A stretch of DNA of 64,000 bases from Ferribacterium limneticum (GCF_020510565.1 NZ_CP075189.1:310001-374000), one strand, 5' to 3'. Shown: positions 16,120 to 25,922, counted from the stretch's first letter. Program-made: numbers and translations. The notes: a model not told the origin generated them from the letters alone.

Positions 16120-16995
16120 TCAGCCTTTGCGCATTACGGTGTTCTTGAAGTCCTGGTACCACTGCCACATCTGTCCGGCCAGCGGGCCGGGTTTCCCTGT
16201 GCCGACCGGCTGTCCGTCGAGTGTCGTGATCGCCAGGATTTCTTTGGTCGATGAGGTCATCCAGACCTCGTCGGCGGCACGAAGTTCAGTTTCTTCAATT
16301 TCGGCGATTTTTACCGGTTGACCGTGGGATTCGGCCAATTCGAGGATCACGTCGTAGGTAATGCCCGGCAACATGAGCTGCGTCTTGGGCGGGGCGCAGA
16401 GCACGCCGTCCTTGACGATGAAAATGTTCGACGCTGCGCCTTCTTTCATGAAACCGTCGCGAATCAGCAGCGCTTCGGCGCAGCCCAGTTCGACGGCCTG
16501 CTGGCGGGCCAGCACGTTGGCGAGCAGGGAAATGACTTTCAAATCGCAGCGCGACCAGCGCAGATCGGGCACGGTGATCGCCGCGACGCCCTTGGCACGG
16601 ATGTCGGCCGGCGTGGTGACCAGCGGTGAAGAAAAGGCGAAAGCCGTCGGTGGCACACTGGCCGGCGGAAAAGCGTGGTCTCGCTTGTCGTCGGCGCCGC
16701 GCGTGACCTGCAGGTAGATCGACTGGTCTTCCCAGGGCGCGGTTTCGATTAGCTTGAAAACCACTTCCTTCCAGCCGTCAGCCGTCAGCGGATTGGCCAG
16801 TTTGATCCCGTCCAGCGTCGCCTGCAGGCGTTTCAGGTGTTCGTCGATCCGGAAGGCCCGACGCGAATAGACCGGAATTACCTCGTAGACGCCGTCGCCG
16901 TACAGAAAGCCGCGGTCGAGCGGCGAAATGCCCGCTTCGGCCAGCGGTTTGAACTGGCCGTTCAGGTAAACGGGGTCGGCGACGTAGGGCGTCAT
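16120..16995 (-). CDS. dat: D-amino acid aminotransferase (fold IV PLP enzyme)
   Basis: A 291-aa class IV aminotransferase. Catalytic Lys153 is in CDLKVISLLANVL, the PLP-site motif GFMKEGAASNIF is near 190, and GDGVYEVIPVY is at 33-43. It would make D-alanine or D-glutamate from 2-oxoacids, which suits its position between a D,D-carboxypeptidase gene and lipB. I chose the ATG at 16995 (MTPYVADPVYLNGQF), since longer in-frame extensions run into dacC. There is no clear Shine-Dalgarno; four bases separate it from the dacC stop. A dispersed-repeat-like segment encodes GQPVKIAEIE. Branched-chain or 4-amino-4-deoxychorismate specificity cannot be excluded. Confidence 0.88.
   Translation of the reverse strand: MTPYVADPVYLNGQFKPLAEAGISPLDRGFLYGDGVYEVIPVYSRRAFRIDEHLKRLQATLDGIKLANPLTADGWKEVVFKLIETAPWEDQSIYLQVTRGADDKRDHAFPPASVPPTAFAFSSPLVTTPADIRAKGVAAITVPDLRWSRCDLKVISLLANVLARQQAVELGCAEALLIRDGFMKEGAASNIFIVKDGVLCAPPKTQLMLPGITYDVILELAESHGQPVKIAEIEETELRAADEVWMTSSTKEILAITTLDGQPVGTGKPGPLAGQMWQWYQDFKNTVMRKG
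16296..16327 (+). repeat. Dispersed repeat-like segment, copy D (within dat)
   Basis: CAATTTCGGCGATTTTT and ACCGGTTGACCGTGG follow in order. The second block is identical to copies B and E, while the first differs from them at a few bases. It is translated on the minus strand in the transaminase. Confidence 0.45.
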
Positions 16996-16999
16996 GGGT

Positions 17000-18139
17000 T
17001 TAGTTGAACCAGAGTCGAATGGTGTCGAGGAGTCGAATGAAGATGTTGCCGAGTGGCACGTTTTCAAGGGCGACGACCGGATATTCGCCATAAACCTTGC
17101 CGTCGATGCTGACTTTGAGCACGCCCAGTTTCTGGCCCACCTCGATTGGCGCGATCAGGCGCGGCTCGGCGACGAAATCACTCTTCACCTTATCGGCGTA
17201 ACCCTTGGGCACGGCGATTGACAGGTCATTGGCAAAACCGGCCTTGACCTCGCTCTGGGCGCCCTTCCAGGCGCGCAGCGTGGCGACGGCCTGGTCTTTG
17301 GCCTGCACGGTCACGGCGTCGTAGGAGATATAGCCCCAGTTGAGCAGCTTCTGCGACTCGCTGGCCCGGGCGCTATCCGACGCGGTGCCGAGGACGACGG
17401 AGAGCAGGCGGCGCTTGTCGCGCAGGGCGGAGGAAATCAGGCAGTAGCCGGCGGCTTCGGTGTGGCCAGTCTTGACGCCATCGACGGTGGGGTCGATGTA
17501 GAGCAGTCGGTTGCGGTTCGGCTGGGTGATGCCGTTATAGGTGTATTCCTTCATCGAGTAATACTTCTTGTACTCCTCGGGGAAGTCGCGGATCAGGGCG
17601 GAAGCGAGCAGGGACAGGTCGCGCGCCGTGGTGTAGTGCTCCGGGTCGGGCAGGCCGGTCGAGTTGCGGAAGCTCGATGCATTCATGCCCAGTCGCTGCG
17701 CCTCGCGGTTCATCATCTGCGCAAAGTTTTCTTCGCTGCCGGCAATGCCTTCGGCCAGCGTGACGCAGGCGTCGTTGCCGGACTGGACGATCATGCCCTT
17801 GATCAGGTCTTCCACTGGCACCTGTGTGTCGACGCGGATGAACATCTTGGAACCGCCGGTGCGCCAGGCTTTTTCGGAGACGGGTAGCGGCTGGCTGAGG
17901 GCCAGGGTTTTCTTGTGCAGGGCGGCGAAGGTCAGATAAGCCGTCATGAGCTTGGTCAGCGAGGCCGGTTCCAGGCGCTCGTCGGGTTTTTCTGCGGTCA
18001 ACATCTGATTCGAGCCCATTTCCAGCAGCAGCCACGATTTGGCGGCCAGAGACGGGGGAACGGGCAATTGCTGGGCCATCGCCTGGGCGGCGAAAGCGAA
18101 ACTCAGGGCGAGAAGGGTGGTCTTGCGGAACAGCGACAT
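17000..18139 (-). CDS. dacC: D-alanyl-D-alanine carboxypeptidase (PBP5/6 type)
   Basis: A 379-aa penicillin-binding protein that trims the terminal D-Ala from peptidoglycan. The signal peptide ends near AMA-QQ. The active-site triad is S60-LT-K63, S120-G-N122 and K223-T-G225. A C-terminal amphipathic helix (NIFIRLLDTIRLWFN) anchors it to the periplasmic face of the inner membrane, as in PBP5/6. It heads the dat, ybeD, lipB, lipA run. The symbol dacA would be equally acceptable. Confidence 0.95.
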   Translation of the reverse strand: MSLFRKTTLLALSFAFAAQAMAQQLPVPPSLAAKSWLLLEMGSNQMLTAEKPDERLEPASLTKLMTAYLTFAALHKKTLALSQPLPVSEKAWRTGGSKMFIRVDTQVPVEDLIKGMIVQSGNDACVTLAEGIAGSEENFAQMMNREAQRLGMNASSFRNSTGLPDPEHYTTARDLSLLASALIRDFPEEYKKYYSMKEYTYNGITQPNRNRLLYIDPTVDGVKTGHTEAAGYCLISSALRDKRRLLSVVLGTASDSARASESQKLLNWGYISYDAVTVQAKDQAVATLRAWKGAQSEVKAGFANDLSIAVPKGYADKVKSDFVAEPRLIAPIEVGQKLGVLKVSIDGKVYGEYPVVALENVPLGNIFIRLLDTIRLWFN

Positions 18140-18174
18140 TGGTTTTGGACTTTGTTTTGCGTTGGGGGTGGAAA

Positions 18175-19083
18175 TTATACCCTTGGCTCAATCACGCCTT
18201 GCGGTGCCGCCGCGCAAAGCGCCTCGACGGCCGGGTGGCGGATGCGCCGCTCGTTGGAAATGGCAAAAATGTGCTCGCTGACCCCAATCATGGCGCCGAG
18301 CGGCACGGCTTGCAACTGGCTGGCAACCTGCTCGGCGAGCGCCAGCGGGGCCGGGAAAATACCCAGCCCGCCGCGCCCAAAGGTCGTCAGCAAGGCGCTG
18401 TCCTCGAATTCGCCAACGATTTTCGGGTGGATGTTCGAATTCTCCAGCCAACGGTCGATCCGGCCACGCAGCGCATTGTGGCGGGTGGGCAGGAGCAGCG
18501 GCGCGCCGTGCAGACTTTTCGGGAAATCCTGGCGGTATTGCCCGGCCAGCTCCTGCGTCGCAAACAGCCCGGTGGCGAATTCGCCGAGCGGCGTGCTGAA
18601 CACCTTGAGATTGGCGCTGACCGGGGCGGCCCGGTCGGTCAGCACGACATCGAGGCGGTGCAGGGCGAGGTCGGCGAGCAGGGTTTCGAATTCGCCTTCG
18701 TCACAAATCAGGCGGACATCGGCTGGCATGCTGGTCACCGTTGACAGCAGGCGATAGGCCAGCAGCTTGGGTATCCCGTCGGAAATGCCGGCCCGCAGCC
18801 GCAGCGTCGATTCGCTGCCGACGCCTTCGACGGCCTCGGTCAGCGCTTCGCCGAGCTGGAATATCTGGTCGGCGTAGCCCTGGGCAACCCGTCCGGCCTC
18901 GCTCAGTACCAGGCCGCGTCCCTGGCTGTTGAACAGGGCTTTGCCGAGTTGCCGTTCAAGCAACGAAAGCTGGCCGCTGATGGTCTGAACAGCAACGCCC
19001 AGGCGTTCCGCGGCCCGGGTGATGCTGCCTTCCTGGGCGACGACCCAGAAGTAATGAAGATGTTTATAGTTAATCGGGGTCAT
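18175..19083 (-). CDS. nhaR: LysR-family regulator, NhaR-like
   Basis: A 302-aa LysR-type regulator. The helix-turn-helix is in residues about 5-65, opening [20 protein letters not shown] and continuing [17 protein letters not shown], the NhaR subtype rather than a general LysR. The effector domain also follows NhaR ([20 protein letters not shown]). In E. coli NhaR responds to sodium and activates nhaA and osmC; no nhaA lies in this window. It is divergent from htpX across 102 bases, so either gene could be its target. The ATG at 19083 is the only start that keeps the N-terminal motif intact. Confidence 0.85.
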   Translation of the reverse strand: MTPINYKHLHYFWVVAQEGSITRAAERLGVAVQTISGQLSLLERQLGKALFNSQGRGLVLSEAGRVAQGYADQIFQLGEALTEAVEGVGSESTLRLRAGISDGIPKLLAYRLLSTVTSMPADVRLICDEGEFETLLADLALHRLDVVLTDRAAPVSANLKVFSTPLGEFATGLFATQELAGQYRQDFPKSLHGAPLLLPTRHNALRGRIDRWLENSNIHPKIVGEFEDSALLTTFGRGGLGIFPAPLALAEQVASQLQAVPLGAMIGVSEHIFAISNERRIRHPAVEALCAAAPQGVIEPRV

Positions 19084-19185
19084 GAGTTCTACAGGAAAAA
19101 CCGAAGGGTGTTTCCATTTTGCTCCCATTTTTTGGTTTGTTGCAATGCAATAACATCCGCGTGTTTCTCTTTCGAGGAGTTCAAC

Positions 19186-20064
19186 ATGAAACGTATTGTC
19201 CTTTTTCTCGCCACCAACCTCGCGGTCATGCTGGTCCTCAGTGTGGCCACCAGTCTGCTGGGCGTTAATAAGTTTCTGACGGCCAACGGCCTCAACGTCG
19301 GCATGCTGTTTGTCTTCGCAGCCGTGATCGGCTTTGGCGGTGCCTTCATTTCCTTGCTCATGTCGAAGACCATGGCCAAGTGGAGCACGGGCGCCCGGGT
19401 CATCGAGGCGCCGAGTTCGTCCACGGAAATGTGGCTGGTCGACACCGTCGCCAAGCTGGCCAAGCGCGCCAACCTGCCGATGCCGGAAGTCGCCATCTAC
19501 GACGGTGAGCCGAATGCCTTCGCCACTGGCGCCAGCAAAAACAGTTCGCTGGTTGCCGTATCGACCGGCTTGTTGCAGGGCATGACCCGTGACGAAGCGG
19601 AAGCAGTACTGGCCCACGAAGTCGCTCACATCGCCAACGGCGACATGGTGACGATGACGCTGATCCAGGGCGTGGTGAATACCTTCGTCGTCTTCCTGTC
19701 GCGCATCGTCGGCTACCTGGTCGATGGTTTCCTGCGCCGCGGCGATAGCGAAAACACCGGCCCGGGCATTGGCTACATGGTGACCAGCATGATTTGCGAA
19801 GTCGTCTTCGGTCTGCTCGCCAGCATCATTGTTGCCTGGTTCTCGCGCCAGCGCGAATTCCGTGCCGATGCCGGTGCGTCGGGCCTGATGGGCTCGCCGG
19901 TGCCGATGCAGAACGCCTTGCGTCGCCTCGGCAACCTGCATACCGAGCCGCTGCCGCAAAACATGGCAGCGTCGGGCATTGCTGGTGGCAAAGGCGGTTT
20001 CATGGCGCTGTTCTCGACGCACCCGCCACTTGAAGAACGCATTGCCGCATTGGGAGGCCGTTGA
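19186..20064 (+). CDS. htpX: Membrane zinc metalloprotease HtpX
   Basis: A 292-aa inner-membrane protease of the M48 family that removes misfolded membrane proteins. HExxH is at 144-148 ([12 protein letters not shown]), the third zinc ligand is the Glu of REFRADAGA, and transmembrane segments lie at about 5-27, 38-58, 155-180 and 195-215. The ATG at 19186 follows GAGGAG. It is 41 bases upstream of the RND efflux operon and may be cotranscribed with it. No sigma-32 promoter was convincing. Confidence 0.95.
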   Translation: MKRIVLFLATNLAVMLVLSVATSLLGVNKFLTANGLNVGMLFVFAAVIGFGGAFISLLMSKTMAKWSTGARVIEAPSSSTEMWLVDTVAKLAKRANLPMPEVAIYDGEPNAFATGASKNSSLVAVSTGLLQGMTRDEAEAVLAHEVAHIANGDMVTMTLIQGVVNTFVVFLSRIVGYLVDGFLRRGDSENTGPGIGYMVTSMICEVVFGLLASIIVAWFSRQREFRADAGASGLMGSPVPMQNALRRLGNLHTEPLPQNMAASGIAGGKGGFMALFSTHPPLEERIAALGGR

Positions 20065-20105
20065 TCGTAGCCATTCAGTGGCATGCGGTTTGCTAGGTAA
20101 AATTT

Positions 20106-21341
20106 ATGATGCAATGCACAAAAATGCTCGGTTTTGTTTTAGGCATGGGCGCGACGCTTGCCGTCGCCCAGCCTGAATTCGACCTGCCGAAACTGGAGGC
20201 GCTGGCCCTCTCGTCGAGTCGCGCCGTGTTGTCGGCGCGCGACCAGATTACGGCAGCGCGCTATGCGATCGATAGCGCCGGCGCCTTTCCCAACCCCGAA
20301 CTGGAATATCTCGGCGGAACCTCGCGCAGTCGCGGCGTCGGCGGCAATTCCGGCGATGCCCGCAGCGTTACGCTGACCCAGCCGCTCGATATGCCGTGGC
20401 GGCGATCGGCGCGGATTGGTGCGGCGGAGGCCGGGCTGGAATCGACGACGGCAGCGGTCAGGGCCTTTGAGGCAGATACGCTGGCGCGTCTGCGCCTGCG
20501 TTATTTTGAGGTCTTGCGGCGTGATGTTGAACTGAGCAATACGCGTGAAGATTTGGTGGCCATGGAGAGTGTGCGCTCGCGTATCGCGCTGCGCGTGGAA
20601 ACCGGCGAGGCGCCGCGCTTCGAGTTGATCAAGGCCGATGCCGAGTTGCTCAATGTTCAGAAAACCGCCCAAGCCGCCGGTTTTCGCGGTGAGCAGGCGC
20701 GCTCGCAATTGCGCCAGAGTGTAGGCGGCGCCTTGCCCGCCGACTTTGCCCTGCGCGGCCGCTTGCGGGACGTCCCGGAACTGCCTCCTCTGGATGGCTT
20801 GCGCAAGCAATTGGCGGAAACCAGCCCGGATTTGGCGCGCGCGCGCTCCGAAATGGTGCGCGCCCAGCATCTGCTTGATCTCGAACGCCGTCAGCGCTGG
20901 CCCAATGTGGCATTGAAAGCCGGCATGGATGAAGACCCGGATATGCGCGCCAACAAGCTCGGTGTTGTCGTCTCTATTCCTTTGTGGGACCGCCGTAGCG
21001 GCCCGGTTGGCGAAGCCTCGGCGCAGTTGTCGCGGGCCCGCCACGAGTTGGCCGCGCAGGAATTTTCCCTGGCCCAGCAGCTTGAAATCGCCTTCCAGCA
21101 ATATGAGATTGCCCAGGCTCAGGTCGTCGCGCTGGAGTCCGGCATTCTTATGCAGGCCGAAGCGGCCGTGAAAGTGGCGGAAGCGGCCTATCGTTTTGGC
21201 GAACGCGGCTTTCTCGAAGTGCTCGATGCACGAAGGGTTTTTCGCGCAGCGCGCGCCGAATTGATTACAGCACGTTACGAACTGGCTTCGGCCTGGGTAG
21301 AAATTGAAAGACTACGGGCAATCCCCGGAGGAAAAGAATAA
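20106..21341 (+). CDS. RND efflux outer membrane factor (CzcC-like, TolC family)
   Basis: A 411-aa outer-membrane efflux protein with a short signal peptide and long helical repeats rich in Ala, Arg and Glu typical of TolC-family channels. FPNPELEYLGG near residue 60 and RYGFGERGFLEVLDA-like text near the C-terminus (YRFGERGFLEVLDARR) are family hallmarks. It is the first gene of a CzcC-B-A style operon, and its TAA overlaps the adaptor start by one base. ATG at 20106 follows AGG; the ATG at 20124 is also possible and gives a cleaner signal peptide. Substrate is a metal ion by context. Confidence 0.88.
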   Translation: MMQCTKMLGFVLGMGATLAVAQPEFDLPKLEALALSSSRAVLSARDQITAARYAIDSAGAFPNPELEYLGGTSRSRGVGGNSGDARSVTLTQPLDMPWRRSARIGAAEAGLESTTAAVRAFEADTLARLRLRYFEVLRRDVELSNTREDLVAMESVRSRIALRVETGEAPRFELIKADAELLNVQKTAQAAGFRGEQARSQLRQSVGGALPADFALRGRLRDVPELPPLDGLRKQLAETSPDLARARSEMVRAQHLLDLERRQRWPNVALKAGMDEDPDMRANKLGVVVSIPLWDRRSGPVGEASAQLSRARHELAAQEFSLAQQLEIAFQQYEIAQAQVVALESGILMQAEAAVKVAEAAYRFGERGFLEVLDARRVFRAARAELITARYELASAWVEIERLRAIPGGKE

Positions 21342-22480
21342 TGAAAAAAGCCCTATTTTTGCTGTTGACCGTGGCAACACTGGCCGGCTGCAATCAGGAG
21401 AATGACAAATCGGCCGCGCAGCAGGTGCGCGACCCCTTGAGCGTTACGCCCTCGCCGGAACTGCTCGATCAACTCAAGTTGAGCGCGGTCAGCACTCAGC
21501 CCGTGGCCGAAACGCTGCGCGTCAGCGGCCGTATTGATTTCGACGAGCAACGTCTCGCCCGCATTGGTGCGACGGTGACTGGCCGGGTAACCGATATCGA
21601 TGCCCTGCTTGGCCAGAGTGTCAAAAAGGGCGAGGTGCTTGCCAAGTTGAACAGCAGTGAGTTGTCCAGCCAGCAGCTGGCATACCTCAAGGCGCGTGCC
21701 GAACTGGAGCTGAATCGGCGCAATGCCGAACGCGCCAAGGCCTTGTTCGAGGCTGACGTGATCGGTGCGGCTGAACTGCAGCGCCGGGAAAGCGAATACC
21801 AGATTTCGAAGGCCGAAACACGGGCGGCCAGCGATCAATTGCAGTTGCTGGGCGTCGGTCCGGCAGCCATTGAGCGCTTGGGCAAGCAGGGCGAGGTCAA
21901 TTCGGTGACGCCGGTCGTGGCGACCTTGAATGGCGTCGTCGTTGAACGCAAGCTGGCGCAGGGGCAGGTTGTGCAGCCCGCCGACTCACTGTTTGTCGTC
22001 GCCGATCTGTCACGCCTGTGGGCCGTGGCGCAGGTGCCGGAGCAGCAGGTCAGCCAGGTCAAGACCGGACAGTCGGTGAGCATTGAAGTGCCGGCGCTGG
22101 GCCATGAAAAGCTGGTCGGCAAGCTGATTTTTGTCGGTCAGACCATCGACCCGGAGACGCGTACGGTGCTCGTACGTACCGAACTGGATAACCGCGATGG
22201 CCGCCTCAAGCCGGCCATGCTGGCGTCGATGCTGATCGAAGCCAAGCCGGTGAATCGTCTGGTCATACCGGCCGGTGCTGTGGTTCGCGAGAATGACGAG
22301 GACAACGTTTTTGTCGCCGAGGGCGATGGCGCCTTCCGTTTGGCCAAGGTCAAACTGGGGCCAGAGCAGGGTGGGGTGCGCGTTGTTCTGTCCGGCCTCA
22401 AAGGCGGGGAAAAACTCGTGGTCGACGGCGCTTTTCACCTGAACAACGAGCGTAATCGCAAGGAAATGGAGGGATCGTGA
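21341..22480 (+). CDS. RND efflux periplasmic adaptor lipoprotein (CzcB-like)
   Basis: A 379-aa membrane-fusion protein. The signal ends LAGC with Cys17 as the lipid anchor. The barrel-sandwich segment (RIDFDEQRLARIGATVTGRV) and long hairpin (SSELSSQQLAYLKARAEL) lie in the first half, and the beta-barrel region is near GQSVSIEVPALG. It bridges the RND pump and the CzcC-like channel. It lacks the His/Met-rich N-terminal metal-binding extension of some CusB/CzcB proteins. It overlaps both neighbours (TAATG upstream, GTGA downstream). Confidence 0.9.
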   Translation: MKKALFLLLTVATLAGCNQENDKSAAQQVRDPLSVTPSPELLDQLKLSAVSTQPVAETLRVSGRIDFDEQRLARIGATVTGRVTDIDALLGQSVKKGEVLAKLNSSELSSQQLAYLKARAELELNRRNAERAKALFEADVIGAAELQRRESEYQISKAETRAASDQLQLLGVGPAAIERLGKQGEVNSVTPVVATLNGVVVERKLAQGQVVQPADSLFVVADLSRLWAVAQVPEQQVSQVKTGQSVSIEVPALGHEKLVGKLIFVGQTIDPETRTVLVRTELDNRDGRLKPAMLASMLIEAKPVNRLVIPAGAVVRENDEDNVFVAEGDGAFRLAKVKLGPEQGGVRVVLSGLKGGEKLVVDGAFHLNNERNRKEMEGS

Positions 22481-25400
22481 TCGAGTCCCTCGTCCGTGGG
22501 GCGCTCAAGCAGCGCCTGATCGTCGCGGTGATCGCCACCGTCCTTTTCTTCTTCGGGCTCGATGCGGCGCGCAAGCTGTCGGTCGATGCCTTCCCCGATG
22601 TGACCAATGTCCAGGTCCAGATCGCCACCGAGGCCACCGGCCGTTCGCCGGAAGAGGTCGAGCGCTTTGCCACTGTGCCGCTTGAGGTCGCAATGACCGG
22701 CCTGCCCGGGCTGGAGGAAATGCGCTCGCTGAACAAGCCGGGCTTGTCGCTGATCACGCTTGTTTTCAACGACAAGACCGACGTCTATTTCGCCCGCCAA
22801 CTCGTCATGGAGCGCCTGCTCGAAGTTGGTTCGCGCCTGCCGGCCGGCATTACGCCGGTGCTTGGACCGGTGTCGACCGGTCTCGGCGAGGTTTATCAAT
22901 ACACGCTGGAGCGGCCGGATGACGGCGACCGGACACTGAGCGTGGAAGAACTCATGAAGCGCCGGGTCGCCCAGGACTGGGTGGTGCGCCCGCTGCTGCG
23001 CTCGATTCCGGGCGTTGCCGAGATCAATTCACAGGGCGGCTACGCCAAGCAGTATCAGGTGCTGGTTAATCCCGACAAGCTGCGCCACTTCGGGCTCAGC
23101 GTCGCTGACGTCTATCAGGCGGTTGGCCGCAACAACGCCAATGCCGGCGGCGGCGTCCTGCCGCAATACGCCGAGCAGTACCTGATTCGCGGTGTTGGCC
23201 TGGTCCGTGATCTGGAAGACCTGCGCGCCATCGTGCTCAAGGAAAAGGACGGCGTGCCGGTTTACGTGCGCGATGTCGCCGACGTGCAGATTGGCCACGA
23301 TGTCCGTCAGGGCGCCGTGATCAAGAACGGGACGACCGAGGCGGTCGGCGGCGTGGTCATGATGATCGCTGGCGGCAACGCCAAGGAAGTGGTCAGCCGG
23401 GTCAAGGCGCGGGTCGAGGAGATCAACCGCAAGGGCATGTTGCCTGATGGCCTGAAGATCGCGCCATATTACGACCGTTCGGAACTGGTCGATGCGGCGT
23501 TGTGGACGGTGACCAAGGTGCTGCTCGAGGGCGTCGCGCTGGTTGTCGTCGTGCTCTTCCTGTTCCTTGGCGATGTCCGTTCCTCGCTGATTGTCGTCGG
23601 TACGCTGGTGCTGACGCCGCTGTTGACCTTCATGGCGATGAACAAGCTGGGTATTTCGGCCAATCTGATGTCGCTGGGCGGCCTGGCCATCGCTATCGGC
23701 CTGATGGTCGACGGCTCGGTGGTGGTCGTCGAAAATGCCTACCTGCAACTCGGCCGCCATGCCAAGACCGGCGAGAGCCAGTTGCGCGTCATCTTGCGCG
23801 CCGTGGTCGAGGTGGCGACACCGGTCATTTTCGGCGTTGGCATCATCATTCTCGTCTTCCTGCCGCTGATGACCTTGCAGGGCATGGAAGGCAAGATGTT
23901 CGCGCCGCTGGCTTACACCATCGCCATCGCGCTGGCCATTTCGCTGGTCTTGTCGATGACGCTGACGCCCGTGATGTCGACCTACCTGCTCAAGCCGCCG
24001 GCCCACGATGGCGACCACGATACCAAGCTGATCGCCGCCATGAAGCGCCGTTACCTCAAGATGCTGCACTGGACGCTGGGCAATGAGCGCAAGACGGTGA
24101 TCCTGGCCGTTGGCGCCTTTATCCTGACGGTGGGTACGCTGCCTTTCCTCGGCACCGCCTTCATTCCGGAAATGAAGGAAGGTTCCGTCGTGCCGGGTAT
24201 CAACCGCGTGCCCAACATCTCGCTCGACGAGTCGATCAAGATGGAAATGGAAGCCATGCGACTGGTCATGCAGGTGCCGGGCGTCAAGTCGGCAGTCTCC
24301 GGCGTTGGTCGTGGCGAATCGCCGGCCGACCCGCAGGGGCCGAATGAATCGACGCCCATCGTCAGCCTGAAACCGCGTAGCGAATGGCCTTCCGGCTGGA
24401 CGCAGGAGGACATTCAGGACGCCATGCGCGAGAAATTGAAGGTGCTGCCGGGCGTGCAGGTCGTCATGGCCCAGCCGATTTCCGACCGCGTCGATGAAAT
24501 GGTCACCGGCGTGCGCTCCGATATTGCCGTCAAGGTCTTCGGCGACGATCTCGATCAGTTGAAGAAGATTGCCGGTCAGATCGGCAAGGTCGCCCAGACC
24601 TTGGAGGGGGCACAGGATCTGCGTATCGAGCGGATCAGCGGGCAGCAGTATCTGTCCATCGAAATCGACCGCCAGGCGATTGCCCGGCTTGGCTTGAACG
24701 TGTCCGACGTCAACGATTTGCTGGAAACAGCGGTTGGCGGCAAGGTGGCGACCGAGATTTTCGAGGGTGAGCGTCGCTTCCCCGGCGTCGTCCGTTTGCC
24801 GGAGAGCTTCCGCAATAACATCGAGGCGATTTCCAATATTCTGATTACCTCGCCGAATGGTGCTCGGGCACGCCTGGCCGACGTGGCGAAAATAAGCGTC
24901 ATGGATGGCCCGGCGCAGATCTCGCGCGAACTGGGCAAGCGGCGCATCGTCGTCGGTGTCAACGTCAAAGACCGTGACCTTGGCAGTTTTGTCGCCGAGC
25001 TGCAGCAGAAGGTGGATGGCCAGATCAAGCTGCCGGAGGGCTATTACCTGGAGTGGGGCGGTCAGTTCCAGAACATGGAGCGGGCGCTGGGTCACCTCAA
25101 GATCATCATCCCGATAACCATCGCGGCCATTTTCTTCCTGCTCTTCCTGCTCTTCAATTCGCTGCGTTTCGCCACACTGATCATTACCGTGCTGCCGTTC
25201 GCCTCCATCGGCGGCATCATCGGCCTGTTCGTCAGCGGCGAATACTTGTCGGTGCCGGCCTCGGTGGGTTTCATCGCGCTGTGGGGTATCGCTGTACTCA
25301 ATGGCGTCGTGCTGGTGTCCTACATCCGAGGTCTGCGCGACCAGGGGCGTAGCGTGCGCGACGCGGTCGTCGAGGGCGCCACGCTGCGCTTCCGGCCAGT

Positions 25401-25587
25401 CATGATGACGGCGACCGTCGCCATGCTCGGCCTGATTCCCTTCCTGTTTTCCAGCGGGCCGGGTTCCGAGGTCCAGCGGCCGCTGGCCATCGTGGTGATT
25501 GGCGGCTTGATTACCTGTACTCTGCTAACGCTGCTGGTTTTGCCCACCATTTACCGCTGGTTTGACGAAGAAGAGGTCGAAGCATGA
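22477..25587 (+). CDS. Heavy-metal efflux RND pump (CzcA/CusA family)
   Basis: A 1036-aa inner-membrane proton/cation antiporter starting at GTG 22477. It has the two large periplasmic loops and twelve-helix plan of HME-RND pumps. TM4 carries Asp412 and Glu419 (GLMVDGSVVVVEN), as in CusA, but lacks the extra aspartate found in CzcA. The periplasmic region where CusA has its metal-binding methionine reads ADPQGPNESTP here, so the copper/silver methionine triad is not supported. The exported ion is therefore uncertain (divalent metal likely). Its stop overlaps the PII-like gene as ATGA. Confidence 0.92.
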   Translation: MIESLVRGALKQRLIVAVIATVLFFFGLDAARKLSVDAFPDVTNVQVQIATEATGRSPEEVERFATVPLEVAMTGLPGLEEMRSLNKPGLSLITLVFNDKTDVYFARQLVMERLLEVGSRLPAGITPVLGPVSTGLGEVYQYTLERPDDGDRTLSVEELMKRRVAQDWVVRPLLRSIPGVAEINSQGGYAKQYQVLVNPDKLRHFGLSVADVYQAVGRNNANAGGGVLPQYAEQYLIRGVGLVRDLEDLRAIVLKEKDGVPVYVRDVADVQIGHDVRQGAVIKNGTTEAVGGVVMMIAGGNAKEVVSRVKARVEEINRKGMLPDGLKIAPYYDRSELVDAALWTVTKVLLEGVALVVVVLFLFLGDVRSSLIVVGTLVLTPLLTFMAMNKLGISANLMSLGGLAIAIGLMVDGSVVVVENAYLQLGRHAKTGESQLRVILRAVVEVATPVIFGVGIIILVFLPLMTLQGMEGKMFAPLAYTIAIALAISLVLSMTLTPVMSTYLLKPPAHDGDHDTKLIAAMKRRYLKMLHWTLGNERKTVILAVGAFILTVGTLPFLGTAFIPEMKEGSVVPGINRVPNISLDESIKMEMEAMRLVMQVPGVKSAVSGVGRGESPADPQGPNESTPIVSLKPRSEWPSGWTQEDIQDAMREKLKVLPGVQVVMAQPISDRVDEMVTGVRSDIAVKVFGDDLDQLKKIAGQIGKVAQTLEGAQDLRIERISGQQYLSIEIDRQAIARLGLNVSDVNDLLETAVGGKVATEIFEGERRFPGVVRLPESFRNNIEAISNILITSPNGARARLADVAKISVMDGPAQISRELGKRRIVVGVNVKDRDLGSFVAELQQKVDGQIKLPEGYYLEWGGQFQNMERALGHLKIIIPITIAAIFFLLFLLFNSLRFATLIITVLPFASIGGIIGLFVSGEYLSVPASVGFIALWGIAVLNGVVLVSYIRGLRDQGRSVRDAVVEGATLRFRPVMMTATVAMLGLIPFLFSSGPGSEVQRPLAIVVIGGLITCTLLTLLVLPTIYRWFDEEEVEA

Positions 25588-25922
25588 AAGAAATCAAGGC
25601 TGTCATTCGCCCCAACAAACTGGCCGATTTACGCGATGCTCTGGTCCTGCTGCCAGGCTTTCCTGGCATGACGGTAACCAAGGTCGAGGGTTGTAGTGCC
25701 CCGTCGCGTCATGTCCCGGCACGCACCAAGATCAAGGATGAATTGACCGATTACACGCATAAGGTGCGCGTCGAAATCGTTGCCCCGGACGAGGTGGCCG
25801 AGGTCATTTTTCAACGCATTACCGAGGTCGCACAGACCGGCCATTATGGTGACGGGCTGGTGTGGATCACCGATATCCATCGCGCCGCGTTCATCTTCAA
25901 GACGACGCCGGGGCCGGAGTAA
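25584..25922 (+). CDS. PII-like protein coupled to RND metal efflux operon
   Basis: A 112-aa protein of the PII (GlnB/GlnK) superfamily. It starts MKEIKAVIRPNKLADLRDAL and has TGHYGDGLVWITDI at the position of the PII signature TGxxGDGKIF. The T-loop region (VPARTKIKDELTDYTHKVRV) differs from GlnB and lacks the uridylylated Tyr51 context. PII proteins bind ATP/ADP and 2-oxoglutarate to control transporters and enzymes, so this one may tune the pump according to nucleotide or metal status. It starts inside the last codon of the pump gene (ATGA). The fold assignment is firm; function is inference. Confidence 0.85.
   Translation: MKEIKAVIRPNKLADLRDALVLLPGFPGMTVTKVEGCSAPSRHVPARTKIKDELTDYTHKVRVEIVAPDEVAEVIFQRITEVAQTGHYGDGLVWITDIHRAAFIFKTTPGPE

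Noticed and set aside
11467..19152. A shared 12-mer TGCAATGCAATA before two genes (11467 and 19141)
   Set aside because: At this window length a shared 12-mer is expected many times by chance; the flanks do not match.
20098..20103. TAAAAT box before the RND outer-membrane gene
   Set aside because: It is too close to the ATG (start would fall after it) and its -35 partner is poor; cotranscription with htpX or use of ATG 20124 explains the data equally well.
23029..25095. A 688-codon open frame antisense to the RND pump gene
   Set aside because: Same reasons: it is wholly inside a well-supported gene, with no start signal or family.
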